DNA from: Aselliscus stoliczkanus
Taxonomy: Eukaryota; Chordata; Mammalia; Chiroptera; Hipposideridae
Reading direction: 5' to 3'
NCBI GenBank assembly: GCA_033961575.1
Contig: CM066733.1
Coordinates: forward strand, 68,461,921 to 68,525,920
DNA: 64,000 nucleotides
Positions 32,753 through 43,556 of this stretch are shown here, piece after piece. The number at the start of each line of letters is the position of its first letter. Within the stretch, counting starts at the first letter, position 1. A program made the translations under genes and the position numbers. The notes beneath the pieces are model-generated. The model worked only from the letters and a program-made list of their open reading frames with translations. It was not told the DNA's origin and made no database searches.

Positions 32753-33852
32753 TTAGAACACCCCCCATGAATTTGCAGAGATTTGCAGGGTCCTAGGAAT
32801 TTCCTGGTAACATCTAGAAAATGAGCTTTTAAGAAATAGATTTGATCAAATATGTGTGCTATAGAAAAACAGCATCATAGTGTTCTGATTCTTCTCTTTG
32901 TTCTTTAGAATGGATTTTCTGTGTGCGTGGGTCTTTTTTGCCTTTTGAAGCTCTGTTGTGATTCTTTGATAACATACTGCATTGCAATTGGAAATGGATG
33001 GGCAAATCTGGAGCTTCATTTTATTTTCAAATTTTGGATCCTTTTTTTTTTTTTTTAAAGATAAACTCATCATATATTTTCCAGGGAAGCTACTTGCATT
33101 TTAGCACATTCATAAAACTTGCACTGGGCACTAGATTGATGGGGTTTAATTTCTGAAATGATATGCGAAGACCTGAAAAATGCATATGAAACATTTTTTA
33201 AAAATAAACTTCAAAGTGTTATCACAAATAAAATGTAATACTGAAGTTCACTTACGTACGTGTTGGCAGAGCTGACAAGCCTGTGATCTTCCTGTGTTTT
33301 TAAAGATAGGTAGTAGATACCAAACAACTAATGCATGGAAGCCCTTCCTTGTCTACATTGTGTTTCCCCAAAGGACACAAGGACCATCACCACTGGCTGT
33401 TATCCCTGGTGAGGTGTTCCTGTTCCGCCTGTATTCTTGAACTTATTTTTGTACACCACTCCAGCATTTGATAGTGAGGATTGTACTGAAAATTATCCTC
33501 TTACCATTCATACTTTCTGACAGTGATAGGGATGCTCATGGCCCATCTTCTGTAGTTTTTCTAATCCTGCTGCAGAACCACAAAAGTAGGCAAAAATCTC
33601 CTTGAATTACAAATGAAGGAAGGATCTTGCCAGACAGTTGTTTCTTCAGTTAAGTAGGCTCACTCATGAGGGACAGGGATTTTTGATCCTTTCTTGAATT
33701 GTTTTCAAGGTGACATCATGTATTCCAACAACTGTGCTGATTACCTATTATAGGACGTTCTATTTGGGATTCTAGGGAAACAATGGTGAATAAAGCAGAG
33801 AACACATTGTTCTCATCATGCTGTATTTGTGGGTACGTGTGTGCGTGTATGT

Positions 33853-33856
<4 letters not shown>
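32748..33856. other. Unassigned sequence, about 1.1 kb
   Basis: A T-run at 33,042-33,055; otherwise nothing recognised. Confidence 0.45.
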
Positions 33857-33903
<47 letters not shown>

Positions 33904-33908
33904 AGAGA
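33857..33908. repeat. Compound (GT)n(GA)n microsatellite
   Basis: GT repeats 33857-33888 followed, after AA, by GA repeats 33891-33908. Confidence 0.95.
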
Positions 33909-33919
33909 AATTAGGAATA

Positions 33920-34170
33920 AGATAAACAAGTAGGGGTAGCCAGATGGCTCTGTTGGTTAGAGCACGTGCTCTTAACAACAAGGTCGCCAGTTCGATTCCT
34001 GCATGGGATGGTGGGCTGCACCCCCTGCAACTAGATTGAAAATGTGACTGGACTTGGAGCTGAGCTGCACTCTCCAAAATTAGATTGAAACAACTACTTG
34101 ACTTGAAGCTGATGAGCCTTGGAAAAACACAGTGTTCCCCAATAAAGTTTTTAAAAAAGATATACAAGTA
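33920..34170 (+). mobile_element. Rhin-1-like tRNA SINE with TSD
   Basis: Body 33933-34157. Head 'ggggtagccagatggctctg', B-box 'agttcgattcctgc', then a body that repeats a motif twice ('aactagattgaaaatgtgac' and 'attagattgaaacaactact') and a tail 'gtgttccccaataaag'. TSD agataaacaagta (33920-33932) and agatatacaagta (34158-34170), one mismatch. Confidence 0.88.
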
Positions 34171-34865
34171 AATTAGTCACTGTATAATTTAAAGTTGTAA
34201 GTATTATGGAAACAGTAAAGAAGGGAACAGACATCACTGAGAAATAGACATGAGCGAAGACTTGAGGGACGTTCTTTTTCTACTGAATTGTGATTGGTGG
34301 ATACAATGATTATTTCTATGAAAGAATTTACACTAGGGGAATTAAACTGACTTCTCTTATAGTTCAAGATAAATACGTCAAGTGCCTTAAGAAGTTTACA
34401 AGCAGAGCGGTGGGGTGGGTAGAAGAGGAAGGGAAGGGAAGGTCGGCGAGAGGAGTGAGGTCACCTCTCATTGGAATGAACAGAATTTGGTTTCACGAAA
34501 CTCGAGGAGCAGTTTAGATGTCTGAGATTCCCAGTAGATATCAATTTTCTAGATAGGTCCGTGAAGAAGCTTTGCCTCAAAACTGCTACTAATCTGATAG
34601 AATTTAAAAGCACTGCTGGTGATTGTACCTTTGTTGGCTGCCTTTAAGCATAGCTCATAAGAGAACAGGTAGATCAGGCCAGGAATCCTGCTGACTCTAG
34701 GGAAGGAACCATGACTAGTGTTTGGCATCTCTGATTGTCTTCATCTCGCTGACTATTATGCTTGGGCTCAAAGGTGCATGCCACCCAAACAATATTCTAG
34801 TTAATACTTTCTTTATTACTGGCGAGGACTTTGGTCCAATTCCCTGTCTGTTCTCTTAGTCAGGT
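34171..34865. other. Unassigned sequence
   Basis: About 700 bp without a recognised repeat, RNA or exon. Confidence 0.45.
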
Positions 34866-35354
34866 AAGAAGGGTTAGCCTTGGGCTGGCCGAGTGGCACA
34901 TTGGTTGAGAGCTGGTTTTGGGATGCCAGCAGCCCAGGTTTGGATCCCACATATGAGGGCCAGTGACACTGCCCTTTACAGCTAACAACAGCTCCACCTG
35001 GAGCTGGGCTGTGCGAGCTCCGGCGACAGTGTAGGCTGCAGCCCCTGCTGCAGTGGGCTGCCATAGGATGCAGTGAGTGGCCGGCAACCAGCGTGAGCGG
35101 CTGGCAGCCAGCGTGAGCTGCTAAAAGCCGAGGTGAGTGACCATCCAGAGGCTGGGGAATGATCTGCCTCATCCGGGAAGAACACAATGACGATACCAAC
35201 ATGGGCCAGTGAAGTGACATCCTCCGCAACTAGACTGAAGAACAAAAAGACAGCAACTTGTCTGTTCCCCTTCCCCGATTCCCCAACGCTGTTCCCCTCC
35301 TCCAATTCCCCAATAAAATCTTTAAATAAAAAACCAAAAAGAAGGGTTGGCTTT
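34866..35354 (+). mobile_element. GC-rich tRNA SINE, full length, with TSD and internal duplication
   Basis: Body 34882-35338. It is colinear with the copy at 3203-3609 from 'gggctggccgagtggcacat' to 'ccaattccccaataaaatct'. Differences are a short internal duplication around 35085-35120 (the 'ccagcgtgagc' unit appears twice) and a doubled 'cccaattcccc' tail segment. TSD aagaagggttagcctt (34866-34881) and aagaagggttggcttt (35339-35354). The overlapping frames on the minus strand in 34816-35305 are SINE-derived. Confidence 0.9.
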
Positions 35355-35679
35355 GAGAGCTAATTCCTTTTACCTCTCTAGCCTCTAGATTCTCAGTCCT
35401 TGGAACCCCCGGCTCCTTGGCCCTTGGTCCTAAGCCCCCTCCTGATCTTGGCTCTCTGTACCTTATACTGTGACTAAAGTCATGGAAAACGGTGAGAATG
35501 ATAACTTGTCTTGATCCAGCTCTATTTATCTTTATCTCCATATAAAAGTGCTCCTGAGGATTCTCTTTAGTCATTGATCTTTTCATAGTTCTTTCTGCCT
35601 GGTAATGAATGACTGGGAGAAGCCCAAGGTTGAAATAGAGCTTGAACATGGATGCCCTCATGTAGATTTATGTTATTTA
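35355..35679. other. Unassigned sequence
   Basis: No recognised feature; the minus frame extending to 35661 runs out of the SINE. Confidence 0.4.
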
Positions 35680-36420
35680 TTTAAAGGGCTACATGATATC
35701 TCATTGAATGGAGATACCACAGTATAGTTACTAAATATTTAGTAGAAGACACTGAGTTTGTTTCTAATCTTATTTCCTGGCTATAGGTATGTATTTTTTA
35801 GATGGACTTTTACTACTCCAAGATTATAAAAATATTTATGATTTATTACAATACTATACTTTGATTTTTCTTTTCACATTTTTATTTGCTAGCGTTTTAC
35901 TCTAGTACTTTCATGGTTTATTTTCTTAAACTTTAAGTGTTAATCTGTAAGTTTTTGAATCATATTCAATAATTTCATGGTTTATTATAAAATTCTCATC
36001 CATTTTAATATGAACCATTTGGAATTTATTTTGGAATATGAAGTGAGGTAGGAATACAACTTTGTATTTCACTAAATATAAATGCTAATCAATTTTTCAA
36101 ATACTACTTATAACCCCTAGTTCTTGCTCACCCCCGAATTTGAAATGCCCATTTTTGTGATGTACTAAATTAGTACATACACTTGGATATATTTCTGTAT
36201 TTATGTTTATTCTGATATCTTTATTCTATTCCTATACCACCAGCATACTGTTTTATACAGTGACTAAATAGCTTTTATTAATTTAACATGTCGCAGGACA
36301 AATAGTTTTTCATTAACATTTTTTTCCCCAGAATTTCCTTGGCTGTTATAACATGTTTATATTTCCAGATGAAAGTTTGAATTATTTTGTTGGATTTTTA
36401 ATGTGGATCATATGGGCTAT
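35680..36420 (-). mobile_element. Old L1 ORF2 fragment
   Basis: AT-rich antisense L1: 'catgatatctcattgaatgg' in the left part, then 'ccatttggaatttattttgg', 'atgaagtgaggtaggaatac', 'tgatatctttattctattcc' and 'ttccttggctgttataacat'. These follow ORF2 order but with deletions. Very diverged, no open frame. Confidence 0.7.
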
Positions 36421-36514
36421 AATAATAGTTAATTAAAGGAGAAATGATACTTTTACATTACTGCTTCTAATTACCCAAGAAACAAAATATGGCTTTCTAG
36501 TAATTTAAGATTTT

Positions 36515-36951
36515 TTTTTGTGTGTGTGTGTTTTAATAACAAGTGTTGAAGAGGTAGTGGAGAAAGGTGCTGTGTTCAATATTAGTTGCAGGTGGATGTA
36601 GACCACCATCCCATGCAGGAGTTGAACCAGCAACCTTTTTGCTAAGAGTGCATGCTTTAACCACTGAGCCATCTGGCCACCTGTCAGCAGCTCAGGGCAG
36701 CTCAGCTCAAGGTGCCATGTTCATTCAATCTTAGTTGTGGGTGGGCATAGCCCACCATCCCATGTGGGAGTCGAACAGGAAACCTTGTTGTTAGGAGCAC
36801 GTGCTCTTGCCAGCTGGGCCATCCTGCCACCTGTTGGCAGCTCAATGGCAGTTCAGCTTGGTTGCAGCTCACTGGCCCATGTGGGAATTGAACCGGCGAC
36901 CCTGTTGCTCAGAGCTCGTGCTCTTAACCAACTGAGACACTCGGCTGGCTC
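36515..36951 (-). mobile_element. Composite tRNA SINE with three tRNA-like units
   Basis: Three antisense B-box-like segments in one element: ggagttgaaccagc (about 36,618), ggagtcgaac (about 36,767) and ggaattgaaccggc (about 36,883). Each is followed by a 'gtgct-ctta/tt-acc' acceptor-side block. Units are linked by 'gtcagcagctcagggcagct'-type spacers. The head 'actcggctggctcc' is at the right end. It is a longer relative of the SINE at 927-1343. No clear TSD found. Confidence 0.8.
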
Positions 36952-37341
36952 CAATTGACAGTCTTAAGGGACATCCTTTGTAAGTTACCAGTTTCTTTTC
37001 TCTTGCTGCTTTTAGGATTCTCTCTTTGTCTTTAACGTTTGCCATTTTAATTATAAATTGTCTAGGTGGGCACCTGTGTGGGTTTATGTTGTTTGGGACT
37101 TTCTGCACTTCCTGGGTTTGTATGTCTATTTCCTTCTTCAGGTTAGGAAAGTTTTCAGTCATAATTTCTTCAAATAGGTTCTTAACCCCTCCTTTCTCTC
37201 TTCTCTTTCTGGGAACCCTATGATGTGAATGTTGTTTGGCTTGATGTTGTCCCAGAGGTCTCTTAAACTCTCCTCATTTTTTTTGGATTCTTTTCTCTTT
37301 TTGCAGTTCGATTGGGTATTTTCTGCTACATTGTCTTCCAA
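36952..37341 (-). pseudogene. L1 ORF1 fragment
   Basis: The minus frame at 37159-37341 reads IHIIGFPEREERKEGL. The frame at 36869-37162 reads ENFPNLKKEIDIQTQEVQKV, then PRQFIIKMANVKDKERILKA, and KKLVTYKGCPLRLSI. Together they are the RNA-recognition domain and first part of the C-terminal domain of L1 ORF1p. There is a frame change near 37,160. After RLSI the frame runs into SINE sequence, so the C terminus is lost. Confidence 0.88.
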
Positions 37342-37659
37342 ATTGGGGATTCGATTCTCTGTTTAATGTAGTCTGCTGGTGATTTCTTCTAGTGCTGTAT
37401 TCGGTTACTGTATTTTTTACTTCTGACTGGTTCTTTTTTATGGTTTCTATATCCTTTTTTTAATGCTTGCTATCTCTTTGTTGAAGTTCTCACTAAGTTC
37501 CTTGAACATCCTTATAACCATTGTTTTGAGCTCTGTCTCTGGTAGGTTGCTTACCTCCACTATATTTAGTTCTTTTTCTGGAGTTTTCCCCTATTCTTTC
37601 ATTTGGGAAGCATTTCTTTGTTTCTTCATTTTGACTGCCTCTCTGTGTTTGTTTCTATG

Positions 37660-39262
37660 TATTAGGTAGATCTGCTATGTCTCCCACTCTTGGCCAGATT
37701 GGTTATGTAGTCGGTGTCCTGTGGGGCCCAGTGGCACTGTCTCCCTGGTCACCTGCTCCAGGTGCTCAAAGAGTGTCCCTTTTTGTGGGTTGTGTATGCC
37801 GTCCTGTCATAGTTGAGTCTTGATTGCTAATGGCATGTGAGTGGGTGGGATTGACCCTTAGGATGACTGGCTATGGGGTTTGGCCACGTCCACAGCTTAC
37901 AGGCTGCTGAGCTGGGGACTTGTACCTCACTGAGTAGGATTCACCCCAGTGGACTGTCGTGCCTTTTGGGACCAACCTTTGTGTGTGCTGTTTATGGGGC
38001 TAATTGGGCAGTGTTCTGCTGTGGTCTGAAGCCAACCTCCAAGTATGTTGGTTCTGGGGCCTCTTGGGAGGGGCTTTGCTGCAGGCCCTGGTCAGCCACT
38101 GCCTTTGACTGTTTGGGGACTACCTGGTAGTTGTTATAAAACAATCCACAGTTGTTTACTGCCTGTGCTAAACCATGAGGTGTGTGTGAGAGGCCACACT
38201 ATGAACCGAGGACATCTGCCACCAGTATTGGGCCTTGGGTAGCTCTGCAAAAAGCCAGGACATCCTGAGGTCTGCTGCCACTTGCTAGCTCCCTTAAGGT
38301 TCAGCTGCTGATAGAGGCTCATGTGGTATGCAAGTTGGGTGAGGCAGGGTCTCAGGGGGTCACTAGAGTGGGAAGAGTTGAGGTTACCAGGTTAATGTAA
38401 TTCTGGTTTGGTGTGAGTGCTAAGTCTGGAGGTACTCAGCAAAAATCTCAGAACACACTGAGGCCAGTCACCACCTGTCAGGGGCCTGCCAGATGCTGAT
38501 AGCTTTCCAAGAAAGAGTGCAATGCAGGCAGGTTGGCTGTTCACCGAGAAAGTGTCTCCAGCGTTGGGAGAGTTGGGTGTTTCTGAGTCCCAGTGAGTCA
38601 GCAGGATGGAGTAGCGGAGCTCACTAGACCAATCAGATTCAGATTTGGCATTGGTGGGGGTGGGCTCAATACAGGAAAGATGGCGCCCGTCTGCCTGCTG
38701 CATGAGAGAAAGACCTCACACCTCCAGTCCTCCCCCTAAAGCCATACACCTCAATCTGCCCCACACCCATATGTCTCCAGTACCTCCAGAGTCATCATCC
38801 TTCTGCCAGAGCCCAAGGTGAATGAGTGTGAACAAGTGAGTCTGTGCACAGACTGTTTAAGAGGATGTCTGGGTTTCTTGCAGCCTGCTGTCTCACGATG
38901 GTCAGAATCCCCACTGTTTTTCACAGCCAGATGTTGTGAGGGCTCCTCTTCCCGGCACCAGTACTTTGGGTGGGGATCCTGGTGTAGGGCGCTGGGGTCT
39001 CTGGCTCCTTCAGGGGGAACCCTCATGGCCAAGAGATCCCTCCTGATTTTCAACCACTGCATGGAGGTTTGGGGACCATTCTGTGTCTCAGCTCCTCCTA
39101 CCAGTCTTAGCGTGGTTTCTTCTTTTAGTCATAGGGCTTCTGTTCGGCTGGGCTTCAGATGGTCTCCAGGTTGATTGTTCTGTAATTTAGTTGTAATTTT
39201 AATGTGCCCACAGAAGGAATCAGGCACAGTGTTTATCTACTCTGCCATCTTGGATATCTCCC
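37660..39262 (-). promoter_or_regulatory. L1 5'UTR with YY1-like site near its start
   Basis: GC-richer, non-coding L1 5'UTR (about 1.6 kb). Ccatctt at 39245-39251 is, in L1 sense, aagatgg at roughly +12 to +18. This matches the position where human L1 carries its YY1 site, which fixes transcription start. L1 5'UTRs act as internal promoters in known families; whether this decayed one is active is unknown. Confidence 0.6.
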
Positions 39263-39396
39263 TCTGCTCATTTTATAATTGATTGTTTTTAGTTGTTGAG
39301 TTGTATGAGTTCTTTATATATTTTGGATATTAACCCCTTATTGGAGGTGTTGTTTACAAAAATCTTCGTCCTTTCGGTTATCTGTTTGTTTTGTTG

Positions 39397-39427
<31 letters not shown>

Positions 39428-39742
39428 GCGGTGCAGAGCTTTTTAGTTTGATAAAGTCCCATTCATTTATTTTTGCTTTTACTTCCCTTGCCTTTGAGGT
39501 CAAATTCATAAAATTTTCTCTAAGACCAAGGTCCATAAGATTAGTACCTATGTTTTCTTCTATGCAATTTATTGTTTCAGATCTTATATTTAGGTGTATG
39601 ATCCATTTTGAGTTAATTTTGGTGTATGGTGGCAGATAGCAGTCTAGTTTCATTTTCTTTGCACATGGCTTTCCAATTTTCCCAGCACCATTTATTGAAG
39701 AGGTTATCTTTTCTCCATTATATGTTTTCAGCTTCTTTGTCA

Positions 39743-40260
39743 AAAATTATTTGCCCATAATCTAAAGAACTGAATAAATGAGCAAAATAAACAGAAATAG
39801 TCTTAGAGACACAAAGGAAAAACTGATGAGGGCTAGATGGGACAGGGGTGAGCATGAGAGAGAAGGGGAAAGGATGAGCCAACATAAACTGGTAATACAA
39901 TACTACTGCAGAGACAGAAGAGACAGATTAAGGAATATAATCAATAATGTTGTAAATATTTTTTTAGGGGACCAGATGGACTCATGTCTTGTCAGGGAGA
40001 CCATATCATGGATGGTGTAGTGGCCTGACTACTGCACTGTCCATCTGAAGCTGCCACTGATTAATATTAGATGTTGACTATAATTTAACACATATATATA
40101 TAGTCATGGAATGTGGAATATAGTGTGGGGATGTAGTCAATGGAATTGTAATAGATATGTATGATATCAGGGGATGGGGGGACAAGGAAGGGGGGGCGGG
40201 AGTAGTCACTTTGTAAAGGGTGAAAAAGATAACTATTGCATAGTTTTGTACATCTGTAAC

Positions 40261-40302
<42 letters not shown>

Positions 40303-40315
40303 TTATTTGCCCATA
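39743..40315 (+). mobile_element. L1 3'-end insertion in sense, perfect 17-bp TSD
   Basis: Body 39760-40298. TSD aaaattatttgcccata at 39743-39759 and 40299-40315, perfect. The body has L1 3'UTR-type words ('ctgaataaatgagcaaaata', 'gaatataatcaataatgttg', 'gtcactttgtaaagggtgaa') and ends 'ttgtacatctgtaac' followed by a (AAT)n tail. It was inserted opposite to its host L1. The exact subfamily is uncertain; a non-L1 retroposon with a similar tail is possible. Confidence 0.8.
40261..40300. repeat. (AAT)n tail microsatellite
   Basis: About 40 bp of AAT/ATA triplets, evidently the expanded A-rich tail of the insertion at 39,760-40,298. Confidence 0.95.
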
Positions 40316-40397
40316 TACTACATATGGGGGTGTATTTCTGGGTTCACAATTCTGTTCCCTTGGTCTGTGTGTTTGTTTTTCTGCCAATACCATATAC

Positions 40398-41642
40398 AGA
40401 AATATTTTGTTTTGTTCACACGTAATATACCAGTTAGGATGTGTCGCTTGTTAGCAACAGAAACTGAGTCTAGCTAATTTAAGCAGAAAACCAAGTTATT
40501 CAGAGGAAATTCATAGCTCAGAAAATTGCTAACAGGTTCAGAATTATGTTTGGAAAAAAGGAAAAGTCAGGGCAGTCCTTGCAGAAAGCACTAGATAGTT
40601 TTATCTGGGAACTGAAGCAGGAGACATGAACATTGACCATTTTCTTATGTTCTTGCCTCATGTTGCTTGTGATCAAATTCCTGTTTTGTGAGTGAGGTAT
40701 CTAATTGGCTTGGCTTTAATCACATTTCCCACCCTTGACATAAAAGACTTACCTAATAGCAGTAAGTCTTTGTATTTATGTAATAGGGTGTCTTACCTGA
40801 ATCTAAAGGGAAAATAGGCCCTGGAAGGCTGGTGTCTTTGCCCTCAACTAGGCTTTGTTTATTCTGTCTGACCTATGGAGCTGAGAAGCATCCTGAGTAA
40901 AGACCAGGGTCAGGATCAGTGACTGCAGTCTAAAGATATACAGACATCTCAGTAAGCATTGGAAGGATATAATGGAAGGCAAACCACAACATACCAAGCT
41001 AGACTGAGCAATGGAGTATGGAGGCAAGTGAAAAGATAGAAGCCAATCTATCGTGTATGACTCTTTCTGCATGTGCCTTGTCCCATTCCCTCTGACAGCA
41101 TAATTGTTCCCTAGGTCCTCTTTATTTAAATGATACATATCTAAAAACTAAAGCAATTATCATCCTGGGTTTTGCCACCTATGCATGAATGTAGTTGCAA
41201 AGAGGAAGTTGGAAAGTGGAAAGCTGTTTCTCTCCAAGTAGTAAGAGGTGAGTACTGAGGGGTTAGATTAGCACCAGGCCTATGATGTGTGGTTGTGCAA
41301 GTTGGACACTGCACAATTTCAGAGATTACAATTCACATAGACTACAATATGCATATATAATACCTTCATGACTGTACTTAGTTGCCCTGCCAAGAATCTA
41401 CATCAGTTGGGGCAGTGGGGACAGCATCCCAAGGGAGCATCATGATTCTGATATGGAGCAGTCATGATAGGACATGCAGTGGGCTGGCCGTACGTGATGG
41501 GCAGGTGTGGATGGTCAGGATTAGAGTGCTGGCCTGAGGAAACTCTGAGTACTCTGAGACACTCCTGGGAGCTTCCAGAGATATGAGGGTTGGGAGGGAA
41601 TATTAAATGGTCATGGAGGAACTGGCAATGTCTGTGAAAATT
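40398..41642. other. Mostly unassigned sequence with a 10-bp hairpin
   Basis: 'gcaacagaaactgagtctag' at about 40,454 suggests an ancient repeat I cannot name. A perfect inverted repeat lies at 40743-40752 / 40762-40771. No coding region supported; the minus frames at 40848-41138 and 41403-41852 have no family wording. Confidence 0.45.
40743..40771. repeat. Perfect 10-bp inverted repeat, 9-nt loop
   Basis: aaagacttac and gtaagtcttt flank ctaatagca. Short hairpins of this size are expected by chance in a window of this length. Confidence 0.8.
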
Positions 41643-41783
41643 AAGAAAAACGGGGTGGGGCCTGCCAAGTGGTGCAGTGGTTAAGCGCTGGCTTGGGAGG
41701 CCAGCGGCCCCGGTTTGGGTCCCATGGGTGAGGGCCACTGACAATGCCCTCAAAAAAAGAAAAAGAAAAAGAAAAACTGGGTG
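41643..41783 (+). mobile_element. Short tRNA-head SINE with TSD
   Basis: Body 41658-41768, sense: 'cctgccaagtggtgcagtgg', 'ttaagcgctggcttgggagg', 'gggccactgacaatgccctc', then an A/G-rich tail. TSD aagaaaaacggggtg (41643-41657) and aagaaaaactgggtg (41769-41783), one mismatch. Confidence 0.9.
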
Positions 41784-42871
41784 TGTTAATGTGGTCTGAT
41801 TTTGTGCCCCAGATTTAGGCCCCTGGAGGTTTGAGATTATTTTTGTAAACAAATAAGACTAATTTATTTCCAGACCTCAGGTTGATGGTTGGGCCCTATT
41901 TTTTCATTTTGGAGGTTAGACTTCACCCCTTTCCTTGTTAATGGGGGGACATGTTGCTGCTTGTTGAATCCTCCTCATGGTATCTGCTGTGAAGAAGCAT
42001 GTAGCCAGATGGCCTGGCACTCACTGCCATAGTGTTTCCTTACTGAACCTTGGTAACTGGCACAGACAGGAAAGTGTAGTGACATTAAATGGACTGGTGA
42101 GCCAATTTCTCCATGATAAACCACCAGGAACTAATTCTTGGCCATGTCGTTTAAATAAAAAAGAAAACCAAAATGATGATGTTAAAGAGACCTTCATTAA
42201 AGAGGAAAAACTCAGAATTTTTACTAAAAAGTACACATACAGAGGAAGCGACAGTAGTGGAACATTATTTTTTTTTCAGTCTAATCATAACTCCATAGAC
42301 ATCATGGGAAATATTTGTAAGGACCATTTTTCAAGATGGAGTTTCTAAGTCCACAGAGATGTGAGTATCTGAAAGGCCGTATGCCTCCAGCACCTTATAG
42401 AAACTGAGAAAATGCAGCCTCTGCTGCAATCATCTCTATAGAGTCCAAACAGAGGAGGATGGCAATGAGCCAAATGATAGAGAGAAAGCGTCGGCTCAGG
42501 CCAAGGGGACCTGGCTGGACTTTTACTCTTTCTGCAATGTCACCTGTCTGACACCTTGTTTAACCTGATGGTGCTCAACATGATGTACCTGTTTTACCCT
42601 GAGCATTTCCTAAGGCCCTCAGAAGGGAAGACTTTTTTTTTTTTTTTTTTTTGGTTAGTATGGAAATGTGAAGTAACTCACGAAAGCAAAGAGGAAGTAC
42701 TTGGCCTGGCGCCCCATATGCTATTCTTGGGTAGAACTAGTAAGAGAATTTATAAACAACCTGCTTTTTCAGAATGGATTTTGAGGAAAAAAAAAATGTA
42801 TGCACAAAACATTTGCAGTGCAGGAAAGCAGTTAACATGTACGAGAAGCGTCTAGATGCCAGGAAACTTTG
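41784..42871. other. Unassigned sequence with a 123-codon open frame
   Basis: A plus frame at 41977-42348 is open for 123 codons. Its product (starting MVSAVKKHVARWPGTHCH) matches no protein or transposon I know. A pyrimidine tract plus 'cag' at about 42,267-42,279 lies inside the frame but has no matching donor or exon evidence. A T-run occurs at 42,631-42,650. I treat the frame as chance. Confidence 0.4.
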
Positions 42872-43000
42872 TGTTATTTCCTGTGGCTTGGCTATAATGA
42901 TTCCCATTTTATAGAAGAGGAAAACGAAGCTCAGAAACCTTAAGTGACTGTCCTCATCACACATCCAGTAAATTGCGGAGTCAGGATTGAGCGGAGTTAC
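42872..43000 (-). mobile_element. MIR fragment
   Basis: 'tcccattttatagaagagga', 'aaacgaagctcagaaacctt', 'cacatccagtaaattgcgga' are antisense MIR. Confidence 0.75.
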
Positions 43001-43547
43001 CTCGTAAGAGGGACACAGGTGCTATTTCCACATCGGGCTGCTCTTCCTCCTAACCTCCCTGCAACCCTGGAACCCCGCAGTGCTGACATTTGTAAGTGCT
43101 CTCCTCCGAGTGTATGTTGGCAAACAGCCCCTCATTTGTAGATCAGGAAGTTAGCTTAACATTTCTGGACTCTGCGCTGGTCACATGAGAGTGTTATCGG
43201 GTCTCCTCTTTCACCCACCTGACCTCTCACGGATCCCCGCAGCACTCACCAACCTCTGACAACTATTGCTTAACTATACATTAGTTGGTGTGATAGCATT
43301 TACATTCTGTTGAGTTATTATAACCAATTCTTCTGAGCTTTATTTGTCAAGTTAAAAACTAATTTTAAAATTCCAGAGTTGGAATAAGGTTCTTCTTTTT
43401 TAAATAAATAGACTGGTATGGCAGAAATATCAGCTTCACGCCATATGCCCCAGCTGTCACCCTAGCAGCCGGAGAGAGGGAAGGCGAGGTTTCACCCATC
43501 ATTACCCCTGGCAGAGGGCGGCACATCCTGGAAGTGGAGAAGTGTTG

Positions 43548-43556
43548 GCTGAGTCA
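43548..43556. promoter_or_regulatory. AP-1/NF-E2-like site in GC-rich patch
   Basis: GCTGAGTCA is the classic NF-E2/MARE half plus AP-1 core. It lies in a GC-richer, repeat-free patch (43,430-43,750). Suggestive only. Confidence 0.3.

Larger units (their letters stand above)
36952..39262 (-). mobile_element. L1 5' end: 5'UTR plus ORF1, 3' part missing
   Basis: Antisense. ORF1 occupies about 36,952-37,650 and the 5'UTR continues to the probable true 5' end at about 39,262, where the sequence reads (in sense) ggg-agatatccaagatggc. ORF1 is cut at its C-terminal part next to the SINE and ORF2 is absent. Intact L1 5' ends are rarer than truncated ones. The frames between 37.4 and 39.2 kb are GC-rich 5'UTR artefacts. 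Confidence 0.85.
39266..40397 (-). mobile_element. Older L1 ORF2 fragment, host of a nested insertion
   Basis: Left part 39266-39742: 'attttggatattaacccctt', 'cctatgttttcttctatgca', 'gtttcattttctttgcacat'. It resumes at 40316-40397: 'gggggtgtatttctgggttc', 'ctgttcccttggtctgtgtg', 'tctgccaataccatatac'. These blocks follow one another in the L1 at 61.05-61.6 kb, so one antisense element was split by the insertion at 39,760-40,298. Contains a T-run at about 39,402-39,427. Confidence 0.85.

Noticed and set aside
32528..32770. Frames through the AG microsatellite (ER/RE and LS repeats)
   Set aside because: They are created by the dinucleotide repeat in both directions; no coding evidence.
37873..39174. 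Cluster of 60-120-codon frames on both strands
   Set aside because: It lies in the L1 5'UTR, which is GC-rich and non-coding apart from its promoter role.
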